A DNA stretch of 59,297 nt from Alphaproteobacteria bacterium (GCA_016869765.1 VGES01000022.1:1-59297); one strand, 5' to 3'; shown: positions 35,552-44,894, numbered from the stretch's first letter. A program made the numbers and translations. Notes: a model not told the origin generated them from the sequence alone.

Positions 35552-37406
35552 GTCGAACCGGCCGCTCGATTTCATCGCCATCGGGCGGGCGGCAGTCGAC
35601 CTCTACGGTGAGCAGGTCGGTGGGCGGCTGGAGGATATGTCCTCGTTCGCCAAGTACGTGGGCGGTTGCCCGGCCAACATCTCGATCGGCGCCGCTCGTC
35701 TGGGCCTGCGCCCGGCCATGATCACACGGGTGGGCGACGAACACATGGGACGATTCGTCCGCGAGACGCTCGCCGCCGAAGGCGTCGATGTGAGCCACGT
35801 TGCAACCGATCCGCGACGCTTGACTGGTCTGGTGATCCTCGGGATTCGCGACCGCGAGACCTTTCCATTGATTTTCTTCCGTGAGAACTGCGCCGACATG
35901 GCGATCGAGTCCGGCGACATGGACGGCGCCTTCATCGCCCAAGCCGCGGCGCTCGTCGTCACCGGGACTCATTTCTCGACCGTGACCACCAATACCGCCT
36001 CGCACACGGCCATTCGCTTGGCCAAATCGAACGGCACGAAGGTCGTGCTCGACATCGACTACCGCCCGAACCTTTGGGGGCTGGCCGGCCACGGACTGGG
36101 CGAGAGCCGATTCATTGCCTCGGACAGCGTTTCCACGCATCTGCAGGCAATCGTGCCCCACTGCGACCTCATCGTCGGAACCGAGGAAGAGATTCACATC
36201 GCCGGCGGATTGACCGACACATCTCGGGCGCTGCGCCGCCTACGCGCACTATCGAAGGCTGCCATCGTCATGAAACAGGGACCAATGGGCTGCACCGTCT
36301 TCGACGGTGCGATTCCGGACAGGCTCGAAGATGGCGTCCGGGCGCCCGGCTTTCCGGTCGAGGTGTTCAACGTCTTGGGCGCCGGCGACGCGTTCATGGC
36401 CGGGCTCTTGCGCGGCTGGTTGCGCGGGGCGGACTGGACGGAGGCCTGCCGCCTGGCCAACGCCTGTGGCGCCCTCGTCGTCTCGCGACACGGCTGCGCC
36501 CCCGCCATGCCGAGTTGGACCGAGCTCACCGATTTCCTGGTGCGCGCCGACCGCCACGCCCTGCCACGCCAGCTCAACCGTGACCAACGCTTGGCGCGAC
36601 TTCACCGGGTCTCCACCGGTCGGCGCGTCCAGCCGCGGCTCCTGGCCGTCGGGATCGATCATCGGGCGCCGTTCCTCGATCTTGCCAAGAAGTTTCGCCG
36701 CGACGAGGCCACCATTGGCCAGTTCAAGATGCTGCTCGGTCGCGCAGTCGCCCAAGTCGCGATGCAAGAGCCCCATCTCGGTCTGATCGTCGATGACGTC
36801 CACGGTCGTGATGCCTTGTTTGCGGCGGCCACCCAGGGCGTTTGGCTGGCCCGCCCCGTGCCCGAACGTGGCGCGGAGCCTCTCACCCTCGCCCTCGGCC
36901 AGTGGCCCGCAACGCACCACGCGAAGTACGTGGCCCACGGCCCTATCGGCGAAGGTCAGGTCGACGCGATAACCACGGCGTACGATGCGAGCGTCGCAAC
37001 AAGTCGCGAGTTCCTTCTCGTCGTCCCCGATCCCGTAGAACCCGGGCCCGCAGAAGGCGAAACGCTCGATCTGATCGGCCGGCTGCAGCGCCGAGACGTG
37101 TTCCCCGATTGGTGGGCGTTTCCCGGAACGCTTCCTCCGAAAACTTGGCAGGCGTTGGCCGACCAGATTCGGGCGCACGATCCGTACTGTCGCGGTCTCC
37201 TCTGCCTCCTCAACGATGCGAGTGGCCCGGCGACGCCCGAGGCGTTCGCGAGCGATGAACCGTTGCTGCGTGGCTTTGCGGTCGGCCGGGGCCTTTTCTG
37301 GACCGTGGCTGAGCGCTGGTTCGAAGGCGCGATCAGCCAAGACGCTGCAATCGACGAGGTGGCGCAGCGCCTTCGGTGGCTGGTCACCCGTTGGAAGGAG
37401 CGATGA
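35544..37406 (+). CDS. iolC: 5-dehydro-2-deoxygluconokinase fused to DUF2090 domain
   Basis: Two-domain protein of 620 residues. Residues 1-330 are a PfkB-type sugar kinase with the anion-hole and base motif NVLGAGDAFMAGLLRGW; they phosphorylate 2-deoxy-5-keto-gluconate. Residues about 340-620 are DUF2090, which is aldolase-like and is thought to replace the separate IolJ aldolase that cleaves the phosphorylated product. The fused form is common in proteobacterial iol operons. ATG at 35544 overlaps iolB, and the end overlaps the next gene as ATGA. No separate iolJ or iolA is present in the window. Confidence 0.94.
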   Translation: MPESNRPLDFIAIGRAAVDLYGEQVGGRLEDMSSFAKYVGGCPANISIGAARLGLRPAMITRVGDEHMGRFVRETLAAEGVDVSHVATDPRRLTGLVILGIRDRETFPLIFFRENCADMAIESGDMDGAFIAQAAALVVTGTHFSTVTTNTASHTAIRLAKSNGTKVVLDIDYRPNLWGLAGHGLGESRFIASDSVSTHLQAIVPHCDLIVGTEEEIHIAGGLTDTSRALRRLRALSKAAIVMKQGPMGCTVFDGAIPDRLEDGVRAPGFPVEVFNVLGAGDAFMAGLLRGWLRGADWTEACRLANACGALVVSRHGCAPAMPSWTELTDFLVRADRHALPRQLNRDQRLARLHRVSTGRRVQPRLLAVGIDHRAPFLDLAKKFRRDEATIGQFKMLLGRAVAQVAMQEPHLGLIVDDVHGRDALFAAATQGVWLARPVPERGAEPLTLALGQWPATHHAKYVAHGPIGEGQVDAITTAYDASVATSREFLLVVPDPVEPGPAEGETLDLIGRLQRRDVFPDWWAFPGTLPPKTWQALADQIRAHDPYCRGLLCLLNDASGPATPEAFASDEPLLRGFAVGRGLFWTVAERWFEGAISQDAAIDEVAQRLRWLVTRWKER

Positions 37407-38188
37407 TCGTGCGCCGTGTCTCGGATCAGTTGTCACAGGCGTGCGCCATTGCCGAGGAAGCAGGCGTGCTCATGAAACGGCTCTTCCACGAAAGGCCTGC
37501 CGGGCGTTTCGAACTCAAGGGTGAGCAGGACTACCTCACGGAAGCCGACGCCCAAGTAGAGGAGCTCGTCGCGGCACGTCTCGGGCGAGCGTTTCCTGGC
37601 GATTCGTTCCTTGGTGAAGAGGGTGGCGGCTCGATCGGCCAAAGGACGTGGGTGGTCGATCCGATCGACGGAACCGCCAACTTCGCACGTGGCATCCCGC
37701 ATTTTTGCGTTTCGATCGCGCTCGTCGAGGGCGGTGAAATCGCTTTGGGAGCGATCGTCCAACCCTTGACCGGTGAAACGTATGCTGCCGAGCGGGGACG
37801 CGGCGCGACGCTCAACCATCGTGCGATCAATGTGAGCCCGATCGCGGACCTGCGGCAGTCGACGATCGAGTTGGGGTGGTCGACGCGCCGACCGTTGAGC
37901 GATTACGTCGCGATGCTCGGGCGCGTGGTCGCGACCGGTGCCGGCACGATGCGTATGGGTTCGGGAGCCCTCGGACTGGCCTATGTTGCCGCCGGACGGA
38001 CGGACGGCTACGCCGAGTTGCACATCAATTCTTGGGACTCCCTCGCCGGCATTTTGTTGGTTCGCGAGGCCGGTGGCTGGACCAACGACTTCCTCGCCGA
38101 CGACGGCTTGTCGGAGGGAAATCCAATTCTTGCCTGCACGCCAGCCTTGCAGGACGCCCTGCAAGCCGCAACGCGCCTGAAGTTCTGA
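37403..38188 (+). CDS. inositol monophosphatase family protein
   Basis: Mg-dependent sugar-phosphate phosphatase of 261 residues. Metal-binding motifs are GEEGGG at 71-76, DPIDGTANF at 86-94 and WDSLAGILLVREAGG near the C-terminus. The ATGA overlap with iolC ties it to the inositol operon. Inositol-1-phosphate hydrolysis is therefore a reasonable role, though family members also act on histidinol phosphate, FBP or PAP. GGAAGGAG ribosome site just before the start. The ABC importer follows after 73 bases. Confidence 0.92.
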   Translation: MIVRRVSDQLSQACAIAEEAGVLMKRLFHERPAGRFELKGEQDYLTEADAQVEELVAARLGRAFPGDSFLGEEGGGSIGQRTWVVDPIDGTANFARGIPHFCVSIALVEGGEIALGAIVQPLTGETYAAERGRGATLNHRAINVSPIADLRQSTIELGWSTRRPLSDYVAMLGRVVATGAGTMRMGSGALGLAYVAAGRTDGYAELHINSWDSLAGILLVREAGGWTNDFLADDGLSEGNPILACTPALQDALQAATRLKF

Positions 38189-38227
38189 GTTTGGTCGCCC
38201 CTCTCGGTCGATGCTAGAGTTGACGCA

Positions 38228-38246
38228 GGAACCGCACGCGGGTTCC
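38228..38246 (+). other. small hairpin in the leader of the binding-protein gene
   Basis: GGAACC at 38228-38233 pairs with GGTTCC at 38241-38246 across a 7-base loop, 16 bases before the 38262 start codon. It has no T-run, so it is not a terminator. It may affect translation or be chance. Confidence 0.3.
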
Positions 38247-38261
38247 GTGGGGGAGGCAAGC

Positions 38262-39299
38262 ATGAACCGTCTAGTGGCATTGACGCTGGCCGTCATCGGG
38301 TCGGCGATTGTTTCGTGGGTGTCCGTCGTACCGGCCCGAGCTCAGGGCGAGCTGGTTCTGTACTGTGCCGTTCAGGAAGAATGGTGCCGCGAGATGGTCA
38401 CCGCCTTCGAACGCCAGACCGGCGTCAAGGTGGCAATGACGCGCAAGAGCTCGGGAGAATTCTACGCCCAGCTCAAGGCCGAAGCCGCGAACCCGCGGGG
38501 CGACATCTGGTGGGGCGGCACCGGCGATCCCCATCTCCAAGCGGCGGAGGAAGGACTGACGATCGAATATCGTTCGCCCGTCATGGCCCAGCTTCAGGAC
38601 TGGGCGACGCGCCAATGGGAACAATCCAAACAGCGCTCCGTCGGGGTCTACGCCGGCGCGCTCGGCTACGGATTCAATACCGACCTGATGAAGAAGAAGG
38701 GCGGGGCCGAACCGAAGTGCTGGGCTGATCTGCTCGACGCGCGCTTCAAGGACGAGGTTCAGGTCGCCGACCCCAATTCGTCGGGCACGTCCTACACCAT
38801 GCTGGCGACGATCGTGCAGTTGATGGGGGAGAACCCCGGCTTCGACTACCTCAAGAAGCTGCATCGCAATGTGAATCAATACACGCGCTCGGGCGCCGCC
38901 CCGGCGCGGGCCGCGAGCCTCGGCGAAACGTTGATCGGGATCACGTTCCAACATGATCTGGTCACCTTTGTCGTCGACAAGGCGCCCATCAAGGTCATCG
39001 CGCCATGCGAGGGCACCGGCTATGAAGTCGGCTCGATGAGCATCATCAAAGGGGCCCGCAACCTGGACAACGCGAAGAAGTGGTACGACTGGGCCCTGAC
39101 GCCGGCGGCCCAAGAGCTGGGAGCCAAAGCGAAGTCCTTCCAGGTGCCGTCCAACAAGGGCGCGAAGACTCCGCCCGAGGCCCCGGACTTCTCGCAGATC
39201 AAGTTCATAAACTACGACTTCGCGAAGTACGGCTCCTCCGACGAGCGCAGGCGGCTGCTCTCGAAGTGGGACGGCGAGGTCAAGAACCTGCCGAAGTAG
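38262..39299 (+). CDS. ABC transporter substrate-binding protein, FbpA/AfuA-like (first)
   Basis: Periplasmic binding protein of 345 residues with a clear signal peptide ending PARAQ. It shares the iron/polyamine/sugar-phosphate importer fold: GDIWWGGTGDPHL, GYGFNTDLMKK, NSSGTSYTMLATI, CEGTGYEVGSMSI and GARNLDNAKKWYDWAL. The adjacent tyrosine pair that binds Fe(III) in FbpA is absent from the whole sequence, so ferric transport is doubtful; AfuA relatives bind sugar phosphates. ATG at 38262 has GGGAGG upstream. A paralogue lies at 41539. Position after inositol genes and a phosphatase suggests a polyol-phosphate cargo (inference). Confidence 0.9.
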   Translation: MNRLVALTLAVIGSAIVSWVSVVPARAQGELVLYCAVQEEWCREMVTAFERQTGVKVAMTRKSSGEFYAQLKAEAANPRGDIWWGGTGDPHLQAAEEGLTIEYRSPVMAQLQDWATRQWEQSKQRSVGVYAGALGYGFNTDLMKKKGGAEPKCWADLLDARFKDEVQVADPNSSGTSYTMLATIVQLMGENPGFDYLKKLHRNVNQYTRSGAAPARAASLGETLIGITFQHDLVTFVVDKAPIKVIAPCEGTGYEVGSMSIIKGARNLDNAKKWYDWALTPAAQELGAKAKSFQVPSNKGAKTPPEAPDFSQIKFINYDFAKYGSSDERRRLLSKWDGEVKNLPK

Positions 39300-39326
39300 C
39301 CGGACGAACACCCGGCGCTCGTCGCG

Positions 39327-41522
39327 GTGACTCGATCGGCCGCCTTGTGGTTGGTGTTGGGCGGGATCGGCTATGCGATCCTGCCCTGGTACCTCGTAGA
39401 GGGCCTTAGCCCGCTCTCGGCCAAGTGGTGGGCAAGTTACCCGTTTGGCAATGCCGGATCCGGCCTGTTTCTCGGCTGGTCCGGTGATCGTTGGTGGCTG
39501 GGACCGACCTTCCTCCCTTTGTTGGTTGGCGCCGCGCTTCTCGTGCGCGGCGGCCGACGCCCCGAGGACGGGCGATGGCTGACATGGATTGGCGCCGCTG
39601 GTCTCGTGTGGATGGTCATCGCGGGATTCGCGATCGATCACCGCAATTGGACGATCGATCTGTTCGCCGAGTGGTTCGGCCCCGAGAAGCAAGCGGGCAT
39701 GGGATACGGGGCGTTTGCGACCGCGCTCGCGTTTCTCATGGTGCTCGCGCACGGCTTGGCTGCACGGGGCTTTTGTCGCAGCGACGCGTTCGTCGTCTCT
39801 GCGATTGCGCTGGTCTTGGGCCTGGTCCTGTTGTTCGTGTTCTTCCCGATCGCGCAGATTCTCGTGAGTGCGGTCGAAGACAACAACGGGCACTTCGCTC
39901 CCGGCATCTTTTTCGTCAAGTTCTTCGATCGCTCCGTCTGGGGATTGGACTGCGTCTATTCGAACCTGCGTTGCGGTGTCGCTTGGAACACGCTGTTCCT
40001 GGCAGTCGTCGTCGGCGTTGGCACGACCGTTCTGGGACTCGCGTTCGCTCTGATCGCGTTGCGCACGCGGTTCCAAGCCAAGGGCGTTCTGCGGGCGTTG
40101 ACGATTCTACCGATCATCACGCCGCCCTTCGTCATTGGGCTCGCGCTCATCCTGTTGTTCGGCCGCTCAGGCGCCGTAACGGGACTCCTGTTCGAGTGGT
40201 TCGATGTCCCGCGGACGCGGTGGATCTACGGCTTTACCGGCGTCTTCATCGCGCAGATGCTGGCCTTCACCCCGATCGCCTTCCTCGTGCTCATCGGGGT
40301 CGTCCAAGGGATCAGCCCCTCCCTCGAGGAAGCCTCGCAGACCCTTCGCGCGAGTCGGTGGACGACGTTTCGCACCGTGTCGCTGCCCTTGATGCGGCCG
40401 GGTCTGGCCAACGCCTTCCTGCTTGGCTTCGTCGAGAGCATGGCGGATTTCGGCAATCCGCTCGTACTCGGAGGCAACTACGAAGTGCTTTCGACCAAAA
40501 TCTTTTTCGCCGTCGTCGGGGCCGCCCACGATCAGAGTCGGGCGGCCGTCCTATCGATTGTCCTCCTCACATTCACGTTGGGCGCGTTTTACGCGCAGTA
40601 CCGATGGCTCGGGAACCGTTCCTACACCACGGTGACTGGCAAAGGGGACTCCGGATTGCCGGTGCCGATGCCCAAGCGCATGGCCTGGCTGTGTTATGGG
40701 ACGGCAATCCCGTGGGCGATGTTTACGGCCGTGATCTACGTCGTGATCCTGGTCGGTGGTTTCGTCAAGACGATGGGCCGCGACTACACGCCCACGCTTC
40801 AGCACTACATCACAGGCTTTGGCATCGAGCAGACGTCCCGGGGCCTCTACTTCGCCGGTTCGGCCTGGGACTCGTTGTGGACGACGATCAAAGTCGCGGC
40901 CGTGGCCGCGCCTCTCACCGCTATTGTCGGCTTGCTCACCGCCTACCTGTTGGCGCGGCAACGTTTCGTCGGCAAACGCTCGTTCGAGTTCATCACGATG
41001 CTGAGCTTCGCGATCCCGGGCACGGTCGTCGGCGTCTCCTATATCCTCGCCTTCAACGTCCCGCCGATCGAGATCACCGGGACCGGGTTGATCCTCGTGA
41101 TCTGTTTCATTTTCCGCAATATGCCGGTGGGGGTGCGTGCCGGCATCGCGACCATGAGCCAGATCGATCGCAGCCTCGATGAGGCATCGCTGACCCTGGG
41201 CGCGCGATCGTTCACGACGGTGCGACGCGTCATCCTGCCGTTGCTGCGGCCGGCAGTCGTGGCATCCTTGGTCTATGCCTTCGTGCGCGCGATGACGGCG
41301 GTGAGCGCGATCATTTTCCTCGTCTCCGCGCAATACAACATGGCGACGGCCTACATCGTCGGCCGGGTCGAGGCCGGCGAGTTCGGTCTCGCCATCGCCT
41401 ATTCTTCGGTATTGATCGTCGTCATGCTGCTAGCCATTCTCGTCATCCAATTGTTGGTCGGCGAACGGCGGCTTGGACGACGAACGGCGGCAGCCCCCGT
41501 GCTACAGGCTGCCGGAGGCTAA
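39327..41522 (+). CDS. ABC transporter double permease, FbpB-like
   Basis: Inner-membrane protein of 731 residues. About five extra N-terminal hydrophobic helices precede two binding-protein-dependent permease domains, each with an EAA loop (LEEASQTLRASRWTTFRTV and LDEASLTLGARSFTTVRRV). This duplicated arrangement is that of FbpB/AfuB-type permeases, in which one chain makes the whole channel. GTG start at 39327. It lies between two binding-protein genes and upstream of the ATPase. Confidence 0.92.
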   Translation: MTRSAALWLVLGGIGYAILPWYLVEGLSPLSAKWWASYPFGNAGSGLFLGWSGDRWWLGPTFLPLLVGAALLVRGGRRPEDGRWLTWIGAAGLVWMVIAGFAIDHRNWTIDLFAEWFGPEKQAGMGYGAFATALAFLMVLAHGLAARGFCRSDAFVVSAIALVLGLVLLFVFFPIAQILVSAVEDNNGHFAPGIFFVKFFDRSVWGLDCVYSNLRCGVAWNTLFLAVVVGVGTTVLGLAFALIALRTRFQAKGVLRALTILPIITPPFVIGLALILLFGRSGAVTGLLFEWFDVPRTRWIYGFTGVFIAQMLAFTPIAFLVLIGVVQGISPSLEEASQTLRASRWTTFRTVSLPLMRPGLANAFLLGFVESMADFGNPLVLGGNYEVLSTKIFFAVVGAAHDQSRAAVLSIVLLTFTLGAFYAQYRWLGNRSYTTVTGKGDSGLPVPMPKRMAWLCYGTAIPWAMFTAVIYVVILVGGFVKTMGRDYTPTLQHYITGFGIEQTSRGLYFAGSAWDSLWTTIKVAAVAAPLTAIVGLLTAYLLARQRFVGKRSFEFITMLSFAIPGTVVGVSYILAFNVPPIEITGTGLILVICFIFRNMPVGVRAGIATMSQIDRSLDEASLTLGARSFTTVRRVILPLLRPAVVASLVYAFVRAMTAVSAIIFLVSAQYNMATAYIVGRVEAGEFGLAIAYSSVLIVVMLLAILVIQLLVGERRLGRRTAAAPVLQAAGG

Positions 41523-41538
41523 GAACCAAGGGGAAACC

Positions 41539-42564
41539 ATGCTCAAGCACGTGCTCTGTATCGCGACACTCGCCCTCATCGGTCTGCCGACGCCGAGTGC
41601 CAAAGCACAAGGCGAAGTGACGGTGTACTGCTCGGTCCTGGCGGAATGGTGCGAAGTGATGCGCACGGAGTTCGAGCGCGCGACCAACATCAAAGTTCAA
41701 ATGACGGTCAAAAGCGCGGGCGAAACCCTGGCGCAGATCCGCGCCGAGGCAACCAACCCGCGCGGCGACATCTGGTGGGGCGGCGGCGGCGATCAGCACT
41801 TGCAGGCGGCGGAACTGGGGCTGACCGAAGAGTATCGCTCGGCCCTGTTGCCCAAGCTGCACCCCTGGGCGCGCCAACAGGCCGAACAGGCCAAGTTCCG
41901 GACGGTCGGCATTTACGCCGGGACGCTCGGCATCGTCTGGAACACGGAGCAACTCGCCAAACGCAACCTGCCGGCGCCGGCGTGCTGGTCCGATCTCGTA
42001 AAACCGGCCTATCGTGACGAGATCCAGATGTCGAACGCCGCGACCTCGGGAACGTCCTATACCTTCCTGGCGACCCTCGTACAGATCATGGGAGAAGAAC
42101 CGGCCTTCGCCTACCTCAGGGAACTCCACCGCAACATCAACCAATACCCGCGATCGGGCGCTGCACCGATGCGCAGTGTGGCCCAGGGCGAGTCGACGAT
42201 GGCGGTCACCTGGATGTTCGCCGCGGTGGCCGAAGCCGAAGCCGGGTTTCCGGTACTCAACATCGCCCCTTGCGAGGGCACCGGCTACGAGATCGGTTCG
42301 CAGAGCATCGTCAAGGGTGCCAGGAACCTCGAAAACGCGAAGAAATGGTACGACTTTGCGCTCTCGGCCCCGGCGCAAGCGACCGGGGTTCGCGCCAAGT
42401 CCTATCAGATTCCTTCCAACGTCGAGGCGCCGCTGCCGCCCAAGACGCCTAGACTCAACGAAGTCAAACTCATCGACTACGACTTCGCCAAGTTCGGTTC
42501 CAACGATGTCCGCACCCGCATCATCGCGCGGTGGGAAAAAGAGATCGCAAACCTCCCGCGGTGA
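41539..42564 (+). CDS. ABC transporter substrate-binding protein, FbpA/AfuA-like (second)
   Basis: Binding protein of 341 residues, signal peptide ending SAKAQ, close paralogue of the protein at 38262. It shares DIWWGG, ATSGTSYTFLATL, CEGTGYEIGSQSIVKGARN and KKWYDFAL, and also lacks a tandem tyrosine pair. ATG at 41539 follows a GGGGAAA site. Two binding proteins serving one permease suggest that cargo range was widened by duplication. Terminates just before the ATPase gene. Confidence 0.9.
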   Translation: MLKHVLCIATLALIGLPTPSAKAQGEVTVYCSVLAEWCEVMRTEFERATNIKVQMTVKSAGETLAQIRAEATNPRGDIWWGGGGDQHLQAAELGLTEEYRSALLPKLHPWARQQAEQAKFRTVGIYAGTLGIVWNTEQLAKRNLPAPACWSDLVKPAYRDEIQMSNAATSGTSYTFLATLVQIMGEEPAFAYLRELHRNINQYPRSGAAPMRSVAQGESTMAVTWMFAAVAEAEAGFPVLNIAPCEGTGYEIGSQSIVKGARNLENAKKWYDFALSAPAQATGVRAKSYQIPSNVEAPLPPKTPRLNEVKLIDYDFAKFGSNDVRTRIIARWEKEIANLPR

Positions 42565-42587
42565 CCACGGCCACGGGGAACGAAGTC

Positions 42588-43652
42588 ATGACAAAACCCG
42601 CCGCCGCCGTCGAGTTTCGCTCCGTGACCAAGCGCTACGGCCCGGTAACGGCCGTCAATGCGGTGTCGTTCGTCATTGATCCCGGGACGTTGGTCACCTT
42701 GCTCGGTCCTTCGGGTTGCGGAAAGACGACGACGTTGCGTCTGATCGCCGGCCTCGAACTGGCGAGTGAGGGCCAGATTCTCATCGGACAGCGCGACGTG
42801 ACGAAACTGTCTGCCGCCGATCGCGACGTCAGTATGGTGTTCCAGTCCTACGCCCTGTTTCCCCATATGACGGTCGCCGAGAACGTCGCCTACGGGCCGA
42901 GCGTGAGCGGCACACCGAAAGCCGAGGCCCAAGCCATGGCGGCGGAGAAGCTCGCCCTCGTCGGATTGAGCGGCCTGGAAAAGCGATTGCCGTCGGAACT
43001 TTCGGGCGGTCAACAGCAGCGCGTCGCTGTCGCGCGTGCGCTCGTCCTCGAGCCGCAGGTGCTGCTGTTCGACGAGCCGCTTTCCAACCTGGACGCCAAG
43101 CTGCGCCGGCGCGTTCGCGACGACATCCGTGAGTTGCAACAGAAGCTCAATCTGACGGTTGCCTACGTCACCCATGACCAGGAAGAAGCTTTGGCCGTAT
43201 CGGACCGCATCATCGTCATGTCGAACGCGGCGATTGCGCAGACGGGGCGTCCCCGTGACCTCTACGAGGCGCCCAACTCGGTGTTCGTGGCCGACTTCAT
43301 CGGCGATGCCAATCTTCTCGCCGCTGAGCTTCTGACACGGCAGGGCGACCTCGGCCGCATTCGACTGGGCGGTCTGGAAATCACCTTGCCGCATCGCAAT
43401 GTGTCCACCGGCGCGATCCGTCTCGCCGTGCGGCCTGAGTCGGTACTGCTCGATCAGCGGTCCCCTCCGGGCGCGATCGAGGGACGCATCACCAAGGCGG
43501 CCTACCTCGGCACCCACATGGAGTACACGGTGGCAAGCCCCGTCGGTGATCTGTTCTCGATCGACCACCGGACCGGTGCGCCTTACGCGGTGGGAACGAC
43601 CGTCTGGATCACCCTCGCCGCGCACGGGGCCGTCGTCGTCCCGAACGCCTGA
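42588..43652 (+). CDS. ABC transporter ATP-binding protein (FbpC/PotA-like)
   Basis: ATPase of 354 residues: Walker A GPSGCGKT, signature LSGGQQQRVAVARAL, Walker B VLLFDEPLSNLD, H-loop YVTHDQEEAL, and a C-terminal TOBE-type domain (LAVRPESVLLD). It energises the permease at 39327. ATG at 42588 has GGGGAA upstream; a GTG at 42561 overlapping the previous stop is an alternative. Last gene of the importer operon. Confidence 0.92.
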   Translation: MTKPAAAVEFRSVTKRYGPVTAVNAVSFVIDPGTLVTLLGPSGCGKTTTLRLIAGLELASEGQILIGQRDVTKLSAADRDVSMVFQSYALFPHMTVAENVAYGPSVSGTPKAEAQAMAAEKLALVGLSGLEKRLPSELSGGQQQRVAVARALVLEPQVLLFDEPLSNLDAKLRRRVRDDIRELQQKLNLTVAYVTHDQEEALAVSDRIIVMSNAAIAQTGRPRDLYEAPNSVFVADFIGDANLLAAELLTRQGDLGRIRLGGLEITLPHRNVSTGAIRLAVRPESVLLDQRSPPGAIEGRITKAAYLGTHMEYTVASPVGDLFSIDHRTGAPYAVGTTVWITLAAHGAVVVPNA

Positions 43653-43678
43653 GCAGACAAGCCGTTCGCCGGCGGGCG

Positions 43679-43694
43679 GACAGTATATATTGTC
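43679..43694. promoter_or_regulatory. palindrome, candidate operator or promoter
   Basis: GACAGTATATATTGTC is a 16-base palindrome with one mismatched pair, AT-rich in a GC-rich genome, and ends 18 bases before the methyltransferase start, just ahead of its AAGGAGAT ribosome site. The TATATT inside is also a good -10 element. It could bind a repressor over the promoter. Confidence 0.5.
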
Positions 43695-43712
43695 GCCCAC
43701 AAGGAGATCGCC

Positions 43713-44894
43713 ATGTCCAATATCAAGAACATCGAGACCGTCTTCGACCCGACCCACGACGAGGCCGCCCGCCAGCGCTACGTCTCGGTGCTGCGCAAGC
43801 GCATTCTTCTGGACTACGCCAGGGACATGAAGACGGTCTATGACCATGCTATCGAACCGCGCTTCGTCCGGAAAAATGGCCGCAAGCCCAAGACCGGAAA
43901 CGAAGTGCGCAAGGAGATGTTGGTTCAGCCGATCTTCCAAGAGTGGAGTGCCTTGCGCCACAACGCCCAGCTCATGACGTGGTGGTCCGTCCAGCCGGAG
44001 ATCGAGCGCAAGCTGCCGGAGATGATTCAGGTGGCGAAGGACGCATCCGACGCAAACCCGGCGGGCGGTTCGCTGCGCCTCGATGCCAACGTCGACATAC
44101 CGCAGACCGTGACCGAGCTCGACGTTCATCTCATGCCGGGTTGCTTTCACAGCGAACACGTCGCCGATGACGTCGCGCAGGGTGCCGTTTATCACCATGG
44201 GACGCGCGTGTTCTCAGGCGGTCTCGCGCACCGCCACAGGGGTGGCTGGGGTGCAACGGCGGCCAATGCGCTCAGGATCAAGTATCCGACCTTCCGGCCG
44301 AAGACCTATCTCGACCTCGGCTGCACAGTCGGTCGCGAGATGTTCTCGGTGATGGACGTGTACCCCGGGATGGAAAGCCACGGCATCGACGTCGGCGCGC
44401 CGTGCCTACGCTACGCCCACGCACTTGCGGAAGCGACCGGTCGCAAGGTGCACTTCAGCCAGCAGAATGCCGAGGCGCTCGATTTTCCGGACAACACGTT
44501 CGATTTGGTGACCTCGAGCTTCTTTTTCCACGAGATCAGCGTCAAATCGAGCGCGAAGATCCTGGCCGAAGCCTATCGTGTGCTCAAACCAGGCGGGTTG
44601 ATGATCAACCAGGAGCTGCCGCCGGTGTCGCTGGTGAGCGGCCCCTACGAGGACTTCGTCCTCGACTGGGACGCCTACTACAACAACGAGCCGTTCTACT
44701 ATCAGTTCCGCCACCAAGACCTGCAGAAGAAGTTCGTCGACGCCGGGTTCAAGGCCAAGAACTACGTCCAGTTCCGCGTACCGAACTACGGCACGTGGTC
44801 GGACGACCTGTTCGCCGCCTGCGTGCGCGGCGACGCAGTGCCACCGGAGGTCTCGAACGGCCAAGCGTGGTTCTCGTTCGGCGCCTGGAAGTAG
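43713..44894 (+). CDS. class I SAM-dependent methyltransferase
   Basis: Protein of 393 residues. The SAM motif YLDLGCTVGREMFSVMDVYP is near residue 197, with QQNAEALDFPDNTFDLVTSS (motif II) and EAYRVLKPGGLMINQELPP (motif III) after it. The N-terminal 180 residues hold no known domain and are helical with a RHNAQLMTWW segment. The acceptor is unknown. A strong AAGGAGAT site precedes the ATG, and the palindrome at 43679 lies directly upstream. It heads a co-directional run through 47166. Confidence 0.88.
   Translation: MSNIKNIETVFDPTHDEAARQRYVSVLRKRILLDYARDMKTVYDHAIEPRFVRKNGRKPKTGNEVRKEMLVQPIFQEWSALRHNAQLMTWWSVQPEIERKLPEMIQVAKDASDANPAGGSLRLDANVDIPQTVTELDVHLMPGCFHSEHVADDVAQGAVYHHGTRVFSGGLAHRHRGGWGATAANALRIKYPTFRPKTYLDLGCTVGREMFSVMDVYPGMESHGIDVGAPCLRYAHALAEATGRKVHFSQQNAEALDFPDNTFDLVTSSFFFHEISVKSSAKILAEAYRVLKPGGLMINQELPPVSLVSGPYEDFVLDWDAYYNNEPFYYQFRHQDLQKKFVDAGFKAKNYVQFRVPNYGTWSDDLFAACVRGDAVPPEVSNGQAWFSFGAWK

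Noticed and set aside
38271-40076. 601-codon minus-strand open frame opposite the importer genes
   Set aside because: Low-complexity charged composition and no motifs; the plus strand holds clear transporter genes.
38262-43652. Ferric iron importer assignment
   Set aside because: Fold and gene order fit, but neither binding protein has the adjacent tyrosine pair that binds Fe(III), so a generic FbpA/AfuA-like label is safer.
42477-44198. 573-codon minus-strand open frame opposite the ATPase and methyltransferase
   Set aside because: Runs antisense across two genes and the palindrome between them; no family resemblance.
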